A stretch of 64,000 nucleotides of DNA from Bacillota bacterium (GTDB lineage: Bacteria > Bacillota > Sulfobacillia > Sulfobacillales > Sulfobacillaceae). Positions 9,492 to 18,190 of the stretch are shown here, piece after piece. The notes beneath the pieces are model-generated. The model was not told the DNA's origin. It was given only the letters and a program-made list of their open reading frames with translations, and searched no databases. Both the position numbers and the translations under genes were made by a program. The stretch's first letter is position 1; each line of letters opens with the position of its first letter. The DNA lies in NCBI GenBank assembly GCA_021820965.1, contig JAKACZ010000016.1:1-64000 (forward strand), written 5' to 3'.

Positions 9492-9565
9492 TGTGAGTTC
9501 ACTCCTTAAATTGGCACTCTGCCCCCATGTTACGGTCTTTGGCCAGGATCGCCTTGATTCAGCGG

Positions 9566-11128
9566 CTAGCGATCAAGATCGGCCACACTCAACCCAAACG
9601 TCGCCAAAATAATAGGGACATCCTGAAAGGCGAAATGCCTCACCGCTGGCGGAAAGGCATGCCAGTTAACCAGTCCGGGCGTCATCATGCGGCAGCGCTC
9701 AATCATCCCCTGGCGATTCACTGACACCCCGCAGATGACGGCGCCCGACGGGCTTTCCACATATCCGAAGGCTGTTCCCGGTTCCGTTATCCGAATGCCG
9801 GACGCCATATGATCCCCGGAACTTAACAGGGGAGGAATTTGCTGAATGATTCGGTACGATTGGTCAATCTCCTGGGATAGTTGGCGAAACCGGGCATAGC
9901 CGTCTCCTTCGGACTGTACCGGAATGTCAAAGGCGATCTGGTCATAAGCCGCATAAGCCTGCCAAACTCGTAAATCCCGTTTCACCCCTGAGGCGCGGGC
10001 CACCGGCCCGACTAACCCGTGCATGACGGCGAGGTCTCGGTTCAGGGTGCCGACGGACTCCAGTCGGTCCAAAAAGCTATTATCGAAAGCGAGCGCCTCC
10101 AAAATCCGTTGAGACTTTTGCATCGCCATTCCGATTTGACGGACAATCGTTTGAATCTCCGCCTCGGACCAGTCTCGCGAGAGACCTCCAAGCTTGTTTA
10201 ACCCGAATAAGTAACGATGTCCCGCAGACGCGCCGGATACTTGCAAGAGATCCTCTTCGAGGGCCTGCATCAGGTTTGCAGGCACGAACAATCCTGTCGA
10301 CTCCAAAATTCCGGCCAACGCCTGAATGTGCGAGCGAATCCGCTCCACCTCGGCCCAAAACACGCGCAAAAGTTTCGCTCTGGGTGGGACCGGGGTGTCG
10401 GCAAATGTCTCCAAAGCCTGTGCCAGCGCGAGACTATGGGAAAAGGCCGTTAACCCGTCAATACGCTCTCCGATCAAGAGCGCCACCGGGGGCTCTTGGC
10501 CTTCCAGAATCTTTTCCACCGCGCGATATTTATAGAATGGCCGGATGTGAGCAAAAACTATTTCTTCCCCAACCGTCTCCAAGCGAAATTGAATTGACTC
10601 CGCCGTACCCGAATAGACTGGGCCAATGGGCATGACAAACGAGCCCGGCGCCTCGACAATCCCCGGCGTAAAGACATCTTGGGATCCGGTTGCTTTTTGA
10701 CGGATCTCCCACGCATTTCGTCTCATCGGAGCGGTCCCTTCAGGCCAATAATCATCGTGCAAAACAAAGTCACCCAACTGGGGGTGGCCTTTGAAATGCA
10801 CATCAAACAAGTCTTCCATCTCGCGTTCCTGCCAGTCCGCCGCAAACAGAACATCACTGACGGTGGGCACCGATTGATCGTGATTGGTGACCTCGATTCC
10901 TATCCAGGGACCATGAGGAGCATAAAATACATAAAGAAGTCGCACAGAATGTGTTTTTGGATCGTTTTCGGGCACAATGCCCGCAAAGGCCCAATCATGA
11001 GTTAGCACCCCTACCAATTCCGGTAACAGATCGGGGGACGTCGTAATCCGAATCCAATTCCGTTCGATCTTCGCCCGAATCCCTGCATACCGATCCAGGA
11101 TGGGCTTCATCCAGGTTTCGTGGTCCAA
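9566..11128 (-). CDS. HyfG/HycE-like large subunit lacking the Ni-Fe cysteines (Ehr large subunit)
   Basis: A 520-residue NuoC-NuoD fusion. The N-terminal third is NuoC-like (DWQEREMEDLFDVHFKGHP) and the rest is NuoD/hydrogenase large-subunit-like (IGPVYSGTAESIQF, YKYRAVEKILE). Hydrogenases have CGxC after the ERI motif; here residues 223-228 read IDGLTA, with D224 and T227 in the cysteine positions. The C-terminal CxxC is also gone, the chain ending FGLSVADLDR with S514 and D517. No Ni-Fe centre can form, so this is not a hydrogenase. The TTG start at 11128 follows AAGGAGGT; the upstream gene stops at 11134. Confidence 0.85.
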   Translation of the reverse strand: MDHETWMKPILDRYAGIRAKIERNWIRITTSPDLLPELVGVLTHDWAFAGIVPENDPKTHSVRLLYVFYAPHGPWIGIEVTNHDQSVPTVSDVLFAADWQEREMEDLFDVHFKGHPQLGDFVLHDDYWPEGTAPMRRNAWEIRQKATGSQDVFTPGIVEAPGSFVMPIGPVYSGTAESIQFRLETVGEEIVFAHIRPFYKYRAVEKILEGQEPPVALLIGERIDGLTAFSHSLALAQALETFADTPVPPRAKLLRVFWAEVERIRSHIQALAGILESTGLFVPANLMQALEEDLLQVSGASAGHRYLFGLNKLGGLSRDWSEAEIQTIVRQIGMAMQKSQRILEALAFDNSFLDRLESVGTLNRDLAVMHGLVGPVARASGVKRDLRVWQAYAAYDQIAFDIPVQSEGDGYARFRQLSQEIDQSYRIIQQIPPLLSSGDHMASGIRITEPGTAFGYVESPSGAVICGVSVNRQGMIERCRMMTPGLVNWHAFPPAVRHFAFQDVPIILATFGLSVADLDR

Positions 11129-11133
11129 CGCGG

Positions 11134-12567
11134 TTACCTCCTTAATGCCAACATCGTCAGGGCTAACAAGTGATGAATTGACGCCGGCAGATATACGCCC
11201 AACGCTAACACCGGGAGCCAACTGACGAACAGCGTCAACGCCACCGAACGAGGAAGGGTAATACGTGGATGCGTGGGTTGGCCGAAGACCATACGATTTA
11301 AATGTCGTAAGATGCCGACAAAGGCCAGAGCCAAAAATGCCAACAACAGAGCCAGCACCAGAATATGCCGTGAAGTCAATGACGCGCGGAATATAGAAAG
11401 CTCGCTTAAAAATACCGCAAAAGGCGGAGCGCCCGCTATCGCCAACCCGCTGAAAAGTAAGCTCAAACCCGCGACCGGAGAGATCCGAACCAGGCCTTTG
11501 ACGGACGCGATATCCAGTGTCGAGGTGACCAAAAACACGGCTCCCGCACTATAAAATGCTAACGATTTGGTGATCGCATGGGTCAGGAGTTGGTACAACG
11601 CCGCATAATGACCAGGAATTCCCAAACCTAGTGCCACCAACAGGATCCCCATTTGCTCCACCGTGGAAAAGGCGAAGAGTCGTTTAAAGTCGCGCACTTG
11701 GATCATCAGAAAAGCAGCCGTTCCCACGGAAATCAGCCCAAAAAGCAACGCCCAGTTCTGGGCAAAATTGCCCGGTATTTGCTCAAACACCGGCCAAAGT
11801 CGCAGAATCACGTAAAGAATCGTGCTGACCTCAATACCGGATAAGAGTGCACACACAGGGCTCGGAGCTTGGGAATGGGCATCGGGTAGCCAGGTGTGCA
11901 TCGGCACAATGCCCACCTTGGTGCCAAAACCAATAAAAATAAACACAAACGCCAATTTCAACAGCACAACCGGCATCCCGGGAGCGGCGTTCCTCAGGGT
12001 GGTCCAGGTTTGTATCGGTACGTGCAGGGTGGAAAGACCCCAAAGCAAGAGAAAAATACCCATGACCGCCACTGTGGCGCCCATGATGGTAATGACGGCG
12101 TATTTCCATGCCGCCTCCAACGCTTTCGGCGTATTTTCAAAACTTACCAAGAATACCGAAAGCACCGTCGTCAATTCGACCGCAACCCAGGTCAAAGCCG
12201 GTTGGAGAAAAATAGGGACCATAAACATTGATGCCAGGAATAGGTTGAGATTCACATAGAATTGCTGTTCGCGTCGCGGATGAGCAGCGGTAACCCGTTT
12301 CATGTATCCCCAGGAATAGAGCGTCGCAGTCATGGCAACAAAGCCCTGGAGCACCAGAACCAACGAACTCAGCCCATCGATCCCGATCCAATGGGGCAAG
12401 ACGGTCAACGTCGTTTGGCGACTCACCACGTGCGCGACCATCACGGTCAGGATCAGAGCCGCCAATCCTCCGAGAGTTGTCGCCGCGCGGATAACCCGTA
12501 GACGGTGGCTCAGCCAAGCTACCAACGAAGCTGCAATTGGGATGAGAGGAATCGCGAGCAGGATCAT
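11134..12567 (-). CDS. HyfF-like antiporter-type membrane subunit
   Basis: This 477-residue protein of about 14 spans belongs to the NuoL/M/N-MrpA/D family and is closest in context to HyfF. Conserved elements are WVAVELTTVLSVFLVSFE (helix-5 glutamate), KVGIVPMHTWLPDAHSQAPSPVCALLSG (split as KVGIVPMHTWLPDAH and the following SPVCALLSG) and KRLFAFSTVEQMG. It is a second putative proton channel beside the HyfB-like protein. Its start overlaps the HyfE-like stop by four bases (ATGA), pointing to translational coupling, and its stop lies five bases before the large-subunit start. Confidence 0.85.
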   Translation of the reverse strand: MILLAIPLIPIAASLVAWLSHRLRVIRAATTLGGLAALILTVMVAHVVSRQTTLTVLPHWIGIDGLSSLVLVLQGFVAMTATLYSWGYMKRVTAAHPRREQQFYVNLNLFLASMFMVPIFLQPALTWVAVELTTVLSVFLVSFENTPKALEAAWKYAVITIMGATVAVMGIFLLLWGLSTLHVPIQTWTTLRNAAPGMPVVLLKLAFVFIFIGFGTKVGIVPMHTWLPDAHSQAPSPVCALLSGIEVSTILYVILRLWPVFEQIPGNFAQNWALLFGLISVGTAAFLMIQVRDFKRLFAFSTVEQMGILLVALGLGIPGHYAALYQLLTHAITKSLAFYSAGAVFLVTSTLDIASVKGLVRISPVAGLSLLFSGLAIAGAPPFAVFLSELSIFRASLTSRHILVLALLLAFLALAFVGILRHLNRMVFGQPTHPRITLPRSVALTLFVSWLPVLALGVYLPASIHHLLALTMLALRR

Positions 12568-13250
12568 TCGGGCTCACCTTCTTTGAGATGGGTCAGGGCA
12601 CCGACCTCGGTCGTCCCCACATGCTGAGCCAGCGTTCGGGTCAGAATGGCGGAAACTAGTACCACCATGACGCCCTCTAGGCCGGCAGCCAACTCGATAA
12701 TGGCCGACGACGTGGTGATCGCAATGCCCGCATAAAAGGCTCCGTTATCAATAGCCATCAGTGCGAGCATCTGTGGAACCGCTTCCCGGCGTACCGCTAA
12801 GGTGTAGACGCCAATGAGCAGAACATCCAGGCCCACCGGCAGGTTCACTAGAATATCCTGTTCGGCCCCGGTTAGGACCGGTGCCACAAAAAAATACGAG
12901 AGGACCGTGATGCCTAGCGCAATTAGAAGAGAAACCGGGGTGTTCACGACAAACTCGAGCTCGCGTCGGGAACGAATGTCGGGTCCTAGTGTGCGCGTCA
13001 ACAGTTGGGGAATGACGACCGCCTTGGCCACAATGGTAATAACCCCGACAATCATCAGTTCAGCCGAATGATGAAGCCAGCCTAGAACAAAAGCCGAAAC
13101 CGCCAAGAGGACTGATTGACGAACAAACAATCGCAGCACGGCTTGCGCCTGTCGCGCCGTCATCAGCACAACGGCACTGAGCAAAAACAAAGCGCCTACA
13201 AGGCTGTTAACATCTTCGAGAATGTGAGGAACTCCCACAACCTGATCCAT
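12564..13250 (-). CDS. HyfE-like membrane subunit
   Basis: The 228-residue protein has about seven membrane spans. It carries HyfE features such as LMIVGVITIVAKAVVIPQLL near residue 75 and GLEGVMVVLVSAIL near residue 200. HyfE resembles the small MrpC/NuoK-type antiporter subunit with extra helices, and acts with the large antiporter-like subunits in the membrane arm. It overlaps the next gene by four bases and follows the HyfC-like gene by 18 bases, so it lies inside one operon. Confidence 0.85.
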   Translation of the reverse strand: MDQVVGVPHILEDVNSLVGALFLLSAVVLMTARQAQAVLRLFVRQSVLLAVSAFVLGWLHHSAELMIVGVITIVAKAVVIPQLLTRTLGPDIRSRRELEFVVNTPVSLLIALGITVLSYFFVAPVLTGAEQDILVNLPVGLDVLLIGVYTLAVRREAVPQMLALMAIDNGAFYAGIAITTSSAIIELAAGLEGVMVVLVSAILTRTLAQHVGTTEVGALTHLKEGEPE

Positions 13251-13268
13251 AATTACCTCTTTCCCGGT

Positions 13269-14219
13269 TTAGAAATGGAATGGCTGCACAATCATCGCCA
13301 CCACAGCGGTGACAAACGCAACCCCCAGAAACTCCGGGATGCGGAATAACCGAAGTTTGGCTAAAGAGGTTTCGATGACGGCAATCAGCGACACAAACAC
13401 CACAAGTTTGAGGCCTACGCGGAAAATCGCGGCGAATACATCAACTGCGTTGAGGTGGGATGCCAATCCCCAAGGGGTGACCAACACATTCAATAAAACG
13501 ATGCTTAACACCATAAATTTCATATATCCGCCCCATTTAATCAACGCCAACGAAGGGCCGGAAAATTCTAAAGTCCGCGCTTCGTCAATCATGGCCAGTT
13601 CAAAATGCCCTGCGGGATTATCGACCGGAATTCTTCCCGTCTCGGCCAAAATGATCATGATAAAGGCCGCAACGATCAAAAGATGGGTCGGAGAATAAAA
13701 GGCTTGGGGTGTTAACACCCAATGAGCCTGAACGATGTAGGGAATGGTCGAATTGGCGGCAAAGGACACCGAAAAAAACACAATGATGAAAATCGGCTCT
13801 ACTAACGAACTGACCATGCGAGTGCGGCTCGAGCCCATAAATCCGTAAACAGTGCCCGCATCCATAGAGGCCAGCGAGAGAAAAAAGGCCCCCACCGACA
13901 GAATAAATCCGGCCGCCACCATGTCGCCCATGAAGGCCATGAAAAGAGGATAATCGGTGAGGACGGGGATCAACATCGTCACAAGAATCGGGGCCAAGAA
14001 GTAGATGTAGGGCGCAAAACGAAATATCCACGTCGATTGATCTGACACCACTTCGTCTTTGTGGAAAAGCTTCCAGAGATCGTAATACGGTTGCCAAATA
14101 CTTGGCCCCCGCTTGGCCTCAATTCGCTCCTCAAGCCGCGTCAATAGCCCGCGGAGCAAAGGAGACAACAACAACACGACAAGAATTTGACAGACGTTAA
14201 AGGCCATATGGACGACCAC
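13269..14219 (-). CDS. HyfC/NuoH-like membrane anchor subunit
   Basis: The 316-residue, eight-span protein joins the peripheral redox arm to the membrane arm. Family marks are LEERIEAKRGPSIWQPYYDLWKLFHKDEV, given in two parts as LEERIEAKRGPS and QPYYDLWKLFHKDEV (residues 29-57), and ETGRIPVDNPAGHFELAMIDEA, given as GRIPVDNPAGHFEL (about residues 198-211). The conserved glutamates that line the quinone or coupling path in NuoH are kept. It is the first gene of the operon. The GTG at 14219 is supported by a GGGGGGA box; ATG at 14207 is possible. A 140-base leader holding a fluoride riboswitch precedes it. Confidence 0.88.
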   Translation of the reverse strand: MVVHMAFNVCQILVVLLLSPLLRGLLTRLEERIEAKRGPSIWQPYYDLWKLFHKDEVVSDQSTWIFRFAPYIYFLAPILVTMLIPVLTDYPLFMAFMGDMVAAGFILSVGAFFLSLASMDAGTVYGFMGSSRTRMVSSLVEPIFIIVFFSVSFAANSTIPYIVQAHWVLTPQAFYSPTHLLIVAAFIMIILAETGRIPVDNPAGHFELAMIDEARTLEFSGPSLALIKWGGYMKFMVLSIVLLNVLVTPWGLASHLNAVDVFAAIFRVGLKLVVFVSLIAVIETSLAKLRLFRIPEFLGVAFVTAVVAMIVQPFHF

Positions 14220-14354
14220 AGATATCCCCCCATCTGAACCCGTTCAGTGGGAGAGATTCTTAAGGCCTGGAGCGGGATGGACTGATGCCACGAATTCGCG
14301 TCGAAAAAGGCAACGAATCCGATGCAAACATAAATAGGGCCGCGATCTCCCCCC

Positions 14355-14410
14355 TGAATAGGTAGGAGTCATCGGCCCGGCGGGCATTATCGTGGACTCC
14401 ATCACATAAA
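14355..14410 (-). ncRNA. Fluoride riboswitch (crcB motif) ahead of the Ehr operon
   Basis: Read on the minus strand from 14405, the sequence has GTGATGGAGTCCAC, then ATAA, a GCCC-GCC-GGGC hairpin, then CGATGACTCCTAC ending at 14362. This reproduces every part of the crcB motif: P1 (GTG/CAC), conserved ATAA, P3 (GCCC/GGGC), and the pseudoknot in which GGAGT of the first loop pairs with ACTCC of the 3' part. The spacing matches the Bacillus cereus crcB element as I recall it. It begins about ten bases after the operon promoter. CTCC could instead pair with GGAG at about 14346-14350; no clear terminator T-run was seen, so the output mode is open. Confidence 0.85.
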
Positions 14411-14419
14411 AGCATTTCC

Positions 14420-14449
14420 ATTATACAAAAAAGATGGAATTAAAATCAA
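14420..14449 (-). promoter_or_regulatory. Promoter of the Ehr operon
   Basis: On the minus strand TTGATT (14449-14444) and a perfect TATAAT (14425-14420) are separated by 18 bases. Transcription would start at about 14413, directly ahead of the fluoride riboswitch. Confidence 0.7.
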
Positions 14450-14591
14450 CGGAAATACCCTGCTTATCTGCGGGCGGTGCCCGCAGACGCCATCAAATCG
14501 GGGGACCGTCTCGTGAAACTCATCGGCGATTTCGAACGCAATCGCGCCCATATTCCGTTGTTACGCCCTTCCGCCACGCAGCAAGAGGTCG

Positions 14592-14798
14592 GCCTACTCT
14601 GTCACTTGGGATGATCGAGACAAAGTGTGGAATGTGGCTGTGCCAACTATTCCCGGTTGCTTTACCTGGGGCGCAACCCTCGACGAAGCGTTCCAACGTG
14701 TTAAAGAAGCCATTGATGGCAACGTAGAAGCCCGGGAGGCCCGGGGAGAACCAGTGCCCGAACCTCATCCGGTGATTATGGGAACCGTGCGTCGATGA
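14592..14798 (+). pseudogene. HicB-like antitoxin fragment without a start codon
   Basis: The frame ending with TGA at 14796-14798 encodes YSVTWDDRDKVWNVAVPTIPG, given here as its parts YSVTWDDRDKVWNV and AVPTIPGCFTWGATLDEAF. It then runs through KEAIDGNVEAREARGEPVPEP. This is the partial-RNase-H fold of HicB/UPF0150 antitoxins: a P-x-x-PGC core, a G-T-x-x-EA helix and a final P-x-P. Upstream in the same frame there is no ATG, GTG or TTG for more than 70 bases, so it looks truncated. No HicA gene adjoins it. Confidence 0.55.
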
Positions 14799-14801
14799 CC
14801 A

Positions 14802-15209
14802 TCAGCGGAATAGAATTAATTCGTCAAGCAACGCGGATTCATCATACTGCGACAAAAAGGCAGCCATGTCCGGCTTAGAGGTCCGCCAGGCCAATGCGTT
14901 ACGGTTCCCACTCACGGGGAACCCGCCCATTGCCTCCAGCGTCCATCGTGCGTGCCGCAGAATGGACGGGGAATGATAGTTTCCCATCCTAATCTCAATA
15001 TCTTTGGATGTCTTTGGACGGAAGACTTCTTTAATGGTCGTAACGTCGTAATAGCTATCCGTGTTATTTTTGGGGATATCCCCGCGCCTCAAGGCCGGGG
15101 CTTTACGCCCGACTCTGGTAAGACCCCCCGCCGTACCCGGATTTCGCTGGACACCTATTGCGGACAGCCCGTCACACGTCAAACGCTCGCCATTGATGCA
15201 ATGCGGCAT
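14802..15209 (-). pseudogene. Probable IS200/IS605 tnpB 3' end remnant and right-end hairpin
   Basis: On the minus strand from 15209, the first 45 codons read like the tail of a TnpB protein (VQRNPGTAG and following residues). They are followed at about 15105-15070 by an AAAGCCCCGG...CGGGGATATCCCC palindrome like the right end of such elements. The zinc-ribbon and RuvC parts of tnpB are absent. The remaining 75 codons down to 14802 match nothing I know. It directly follows the stop of the GH31 gene. The assignment rests on similarity of the tail and hairpin only. Confidence 0.35.
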
Positions 15210-15212
15210 GGC

Positions 15213-17246
15213 TTACCCGCGGCCTAGCACAATGGGGCAAGAGGCGATAGTGGGCTTGGCGTCGTGCCGAATGAAACACCAGATCTCATCCAGCGGGGGA
15301 ACCTTGACGCGGTGCCACGTGTCGCCTTGGAACACTTGGTCGGGATGGTAGAGGGAACGCCAGGTGCCTTGAGGCAAGTAAAGAGTTTGCCAGGCCCGTG
15401 GGCTCACGGTTGGCGCGACCAGAATGTCGGGCCCTAAGTAATATTCAAAGTCAATCGCCTGCACCGCCGGGTTGTCGGGATGCATGAGGACCAGGGGACG
15501 CACCAGCGGCAGACCCTCGGCAACGGATTGTTCCGCGGACTCCCATAAATAGGGCATAAGGGTCTGGCGGTCCCGTGCCAGCGATCGGAATATGTGGACC
15601 GCGTTGGGCCCAAAGGCCTCGGGTTCGCGTGGACTAGTCCCGTGCGCCCGTATGTGGGAAAAGAAGAACCCCATCGCGGCCCACCGGAGATAGACCTCTT
15701 CGGTGGGCGTGCCGGCGAAACCACCAACATCAAATGCGGTGAAGGCCGCCCCCGACAGGGAGTAGGTAAGGCCGCCGCGCAGCGCCTTTTGCATATACTC
15801 CCAGGTAACCCCGGTATCACCGCCCCACTGCAGCGGATATCGTTGAATTCCGGCATAGCCGGAACGCCCCCACACCATGGGGGATAAAGGATAATACTCG
15901 GCGGTGGCCTCATACACCGAGCGCTGGTAATACAGCGCATTGAGATTGTGTCCGGCCTTGCCCGCGATTCCGTTAGCGTATCGCGCTTGCTCAAATGGCG
16001 CCGTCTCCCCAAAATCACTCTTAAAGACGGCGACGCCGAGGTCCAGCAGCGGTCTGAGCAAGCTCTTAAACCATTCACGAGCGTCGGCATTGGTGAAGTC
16101 AATCACGCCGCTGTCGTCATCAAACCGCGGAAGTCGTGCCACGTCCCCATCTTGGTTCAGCACCAAATATCCTTGGGCTTTGGCCTGGCGGTATATGGCC
16201 GAGTCACGCGGCAGAAACGGGTTAATCCACAGCGACAGCCGAATGTTCCGCGCCTTGAGATCACGGATCATTTTCTCTGGGTCGGGAAACCGATCGCGGT
16301 CCCACTCGTAGGTACAGGTGTGTCCGTTCTTTTCCGTGAGCCACAAGGGGTCGAGATGGAGCACACTCACTGGAATCTGATCCACGATGAGCTGATCCGC
16401 CACGGCCAGTACCTCGTCCTGGCTGGCATACCCCCAGCGGCTCATCCAAAGCCCGTATGACCAGTCGGGAGGCAGGGCGGGTTTCCCCGTCAATGTCAGG
16501 TAGCGCCGCAAAAGCGCCGGCAAATCTCCGAACAGCAGATATGCCTCAAAGGCCGATTCGGCCACCGTGATGCGGAGCGTGGAACCGTGCTGGTGCCCGA
16601 TATCCCACACGCTGGCCGCCGCCGTGGGCAAAAAGATTCCCCAGCCCGCGGTCGACATGAGCCAGGGGGTGTTTATATAGGTTTCCTGACCGGGAAGTCC
16701 GAAGGCATCTTCCGCCCAGAGGCTGACTTTCTGTCCGCGAAGATTAAAGCTGTTAAAGCGTTCGCCCAATCCGTAAAGCGCCTCGCCCGGTAAGAGTTCG
16801 GCATCGAGCCAGGCCATCCCGGGGGTGCCGGTGCCTTGGCCGCGGTACAGTGCCTCGTCTACGCATCCTGCGCCCAATGGCGCTGTGCTCCACACCCGGT
16901 CGGATCCGCTCTGCATCACCGTGAGAAACGGGCGCGGCGCGTCCATCCCAATCGCAACCGTGGTTTCGGCTCCCGTCAGCAAAATGGCAGACTCCTGGTG
17001 AGTTATTTCCGCGGAAAGAAAGACCGGTTCGTCGATTAACAGGGAGTAGGGGCGGTGCGGCGCCGGACCAAAGCGAAAATAAATACCGCCACGCACCAGG
17101 GCAATCACCATCGGTACTTCATATCCCATATCGTCGAGCAGTGTGATGGATAACCGTCGTTCAGGCTCGCTCCAATTCCACTCGGCAATTTTCGCCAGTG
17201 AACGCGGCCACTGGGGTGTGACATAATGTGAGGGCAATGTCGGCAT
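15213..17246 (-). CDS. GH31 family alpha-glycosidase (alpha-xylosidase/alpha-glucosidase)
   Basis: The 677-residue enzyme has an N-terminal beta-sandwich (to about residue 250), including GEALYGLGERF, then a TIM barrel. The catalytic nucleophile is D411 in FKSDFGE and the acid/base is D477 in WGGDTGVTW, both typical of YicI-like enzymes. The barrel has HLDPLWL and LWINPFLP. There is no signal peptide, so it acts in the cytoplasm on oligosaccharides brought in by the adjacent importer. It is the last gene of the importer operon, 65 bases after the permease gene. Alpha-xylosidase is favoured by FKSDFGE, but alpha-glucosidase cannot be excluded. Confidence 0.88.
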   Translation of the reverse strand: MPTLPSHYVTPQWPRSLAKIAEWNWSEPERRLSITLLDDMGYEVPMVIALVRGGIYFRFGPAPHRPYSLLIDEPVFLSAEITHQESAILLTGAETTVAIGMDAPRPFLTVMQSGSDRVWSTAPLGAGCVDEALYRGQGTGTPGMAWLDAELLPGEALYGLGERFNSFNLRGQKVSLWAEDAFGLPGQETYINTPWLMSTAGWGIFLPTAAASVWDIGHQHGSTLRITVAESAFEAYLLFGDLPALLRRYLTLTGKPALPPDWSYGLWMSRWGYASQDEVLAVADQLIVDQIPVSVLHLDPLWLTEKNGHTCTYEWDRDRFPDPEKMIRDLKARNIRLSLWINPFLPRDSAIYRQAKAQGYLVLNQDGDVARLPRFDDDSGVIDFTNADAREWFKSLLRPLLDLGVAVFKSDFGETAPFEQARYANGIAGKAGHNLNALYYQRSVYEATAEYYPLSPMVWGRSGYAGIQRYPLQWGGDTGVTWEYMQKALRGGLTYSLSGAAFTAFDVGGFAGTPTEEVYLRWAAMGFFFSHIRAHGTSPREPEAFGPNAVHIFRSLARDRQTLMPYLWESAEQSVAEGLPLVRPLVLMHPDNPAVQAIDFEYYLGPDILVAPTVSPRAWQTLYLPQGTWRSLYHPDQVFQGDTWHRVKVPPLDEIWCFIRHDAKPTIASCPIVLGRG

Positions 17247-17311
17247 GAAAAGGCTCCTTCAAGGCCATAGATTTTGCAATCGGTGTTATGCGTCGGGCCG
17301 TAATCTGCTGG

Positions 17312-18190
17312 CTACAAGTTAACCGCGCCGCGCGTCATGCCGCTGATGAGCTGTCGTTGCAGTGCGAGGTAGATAATCATCAGCGGAAATGTGGCGATGA
17401 CGGCACCAGCCGCAAAAAGGGTCCAATTGGTGGCGAATTGGTTGTAAATGAGGGAACGCAGACCCACGGCCACGGTAAAGGTCTCGGGGCCGCCCTGCAG
17501 CACTAAACTGGCAATCATGTACTCGTTGAAACTGGTCATAACCGACCAGATAAACAATGTCACCAGCATGGGACGGGACAGCGGCACAATCATCCGCCAA
17601 AAGACCTGCCAGCGCGTCGCTCCATCCACCAGAGCGGCCTCATCCAGCTCTTTAGGAATTGAGTTGATGTACGAGCGCATGAGCCAGATGTTAAACGCCT
17701 GGGCACCGGAGTACACCAAAACCAGACCCGCCAAGGTCCCTTCAAGATGAATCTTGATCAAAAGTGAGTAGATGGCGACCAAGTACATGCTGGCCGGGAA
17801 CATCTGAATGATGAAAATGACGATGATGCCGAAGCGGCGACCGAAAAACTTCATGCGCGAGAAGGCGTAGGCTGAGAGTGCGGTAATGAAAACGGAAATG
17901 ATAGCGGTACTAAGCGACACGACCAGAGAGTTCAGAAGCCATCGCGGAAATTGGCCTTGAAACAGGGCACGGTAGTTGCCAAAGTACCAATGCTGTGGCC
18001 AGAGGGCAGCGCTAAATGCGGAACTGCCGGCGCTTACGCTGGCAATGACCACCCACCAAACGGGAATCAGGGTGACAACCGTGGCTGCGGCCATCACGAG
18101 GTAACGCCATCCGTACCGAAGAATTTTGGGTGTCGTCTGTGGTGCAGGAGTCGCGATGGTCGTCGGGGCCGAAGTGGTTGTGGCCGCCAT
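17312..18190 (-). CDS. Sugar ABC transporter permease, MalG type
   Basis: A 292-residue inner-membrane permease with six spans and a long Thr/Pro/Ala-rich N-terminal tail (residues 1-22). The EAA loop that contacts the ATPase reads ELDEAALVDGATRWQVFW near residue 195. Family: CUT1 carbohydrate importers. The gene begins where the MalF-type gene ends (the stop and start share a base at 18190), so the two are translated together. No ATPase gene is present in the cluster. Confidence 0.9.
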   Translation of the reverse strand: MAATTTSAPTTIATPAPQTTPKILRYGWRYLVMAAATVVTLIPVWWVVIASVSAGSSAFSAALWPQHWYFGNYRALFQGQFPRWLLNSLVVSLSTAIISVFITALSAYAFSRMKFFGRRFGIIVIFIIQMFPASMYLVAIYSLLIKIHLEGTLAGLVLVYSGAQAFNIWLMRSYINSIPKELDEAALVDGATRWQVFWRMIVPLSRPMLVTLFIWSVMTSFNEYMIASLVLQGGPETFTVAVGLRSLIYNQFATNWTLFAAGAVIATFPLMIIYLALQRQLISGMTRGAVNL

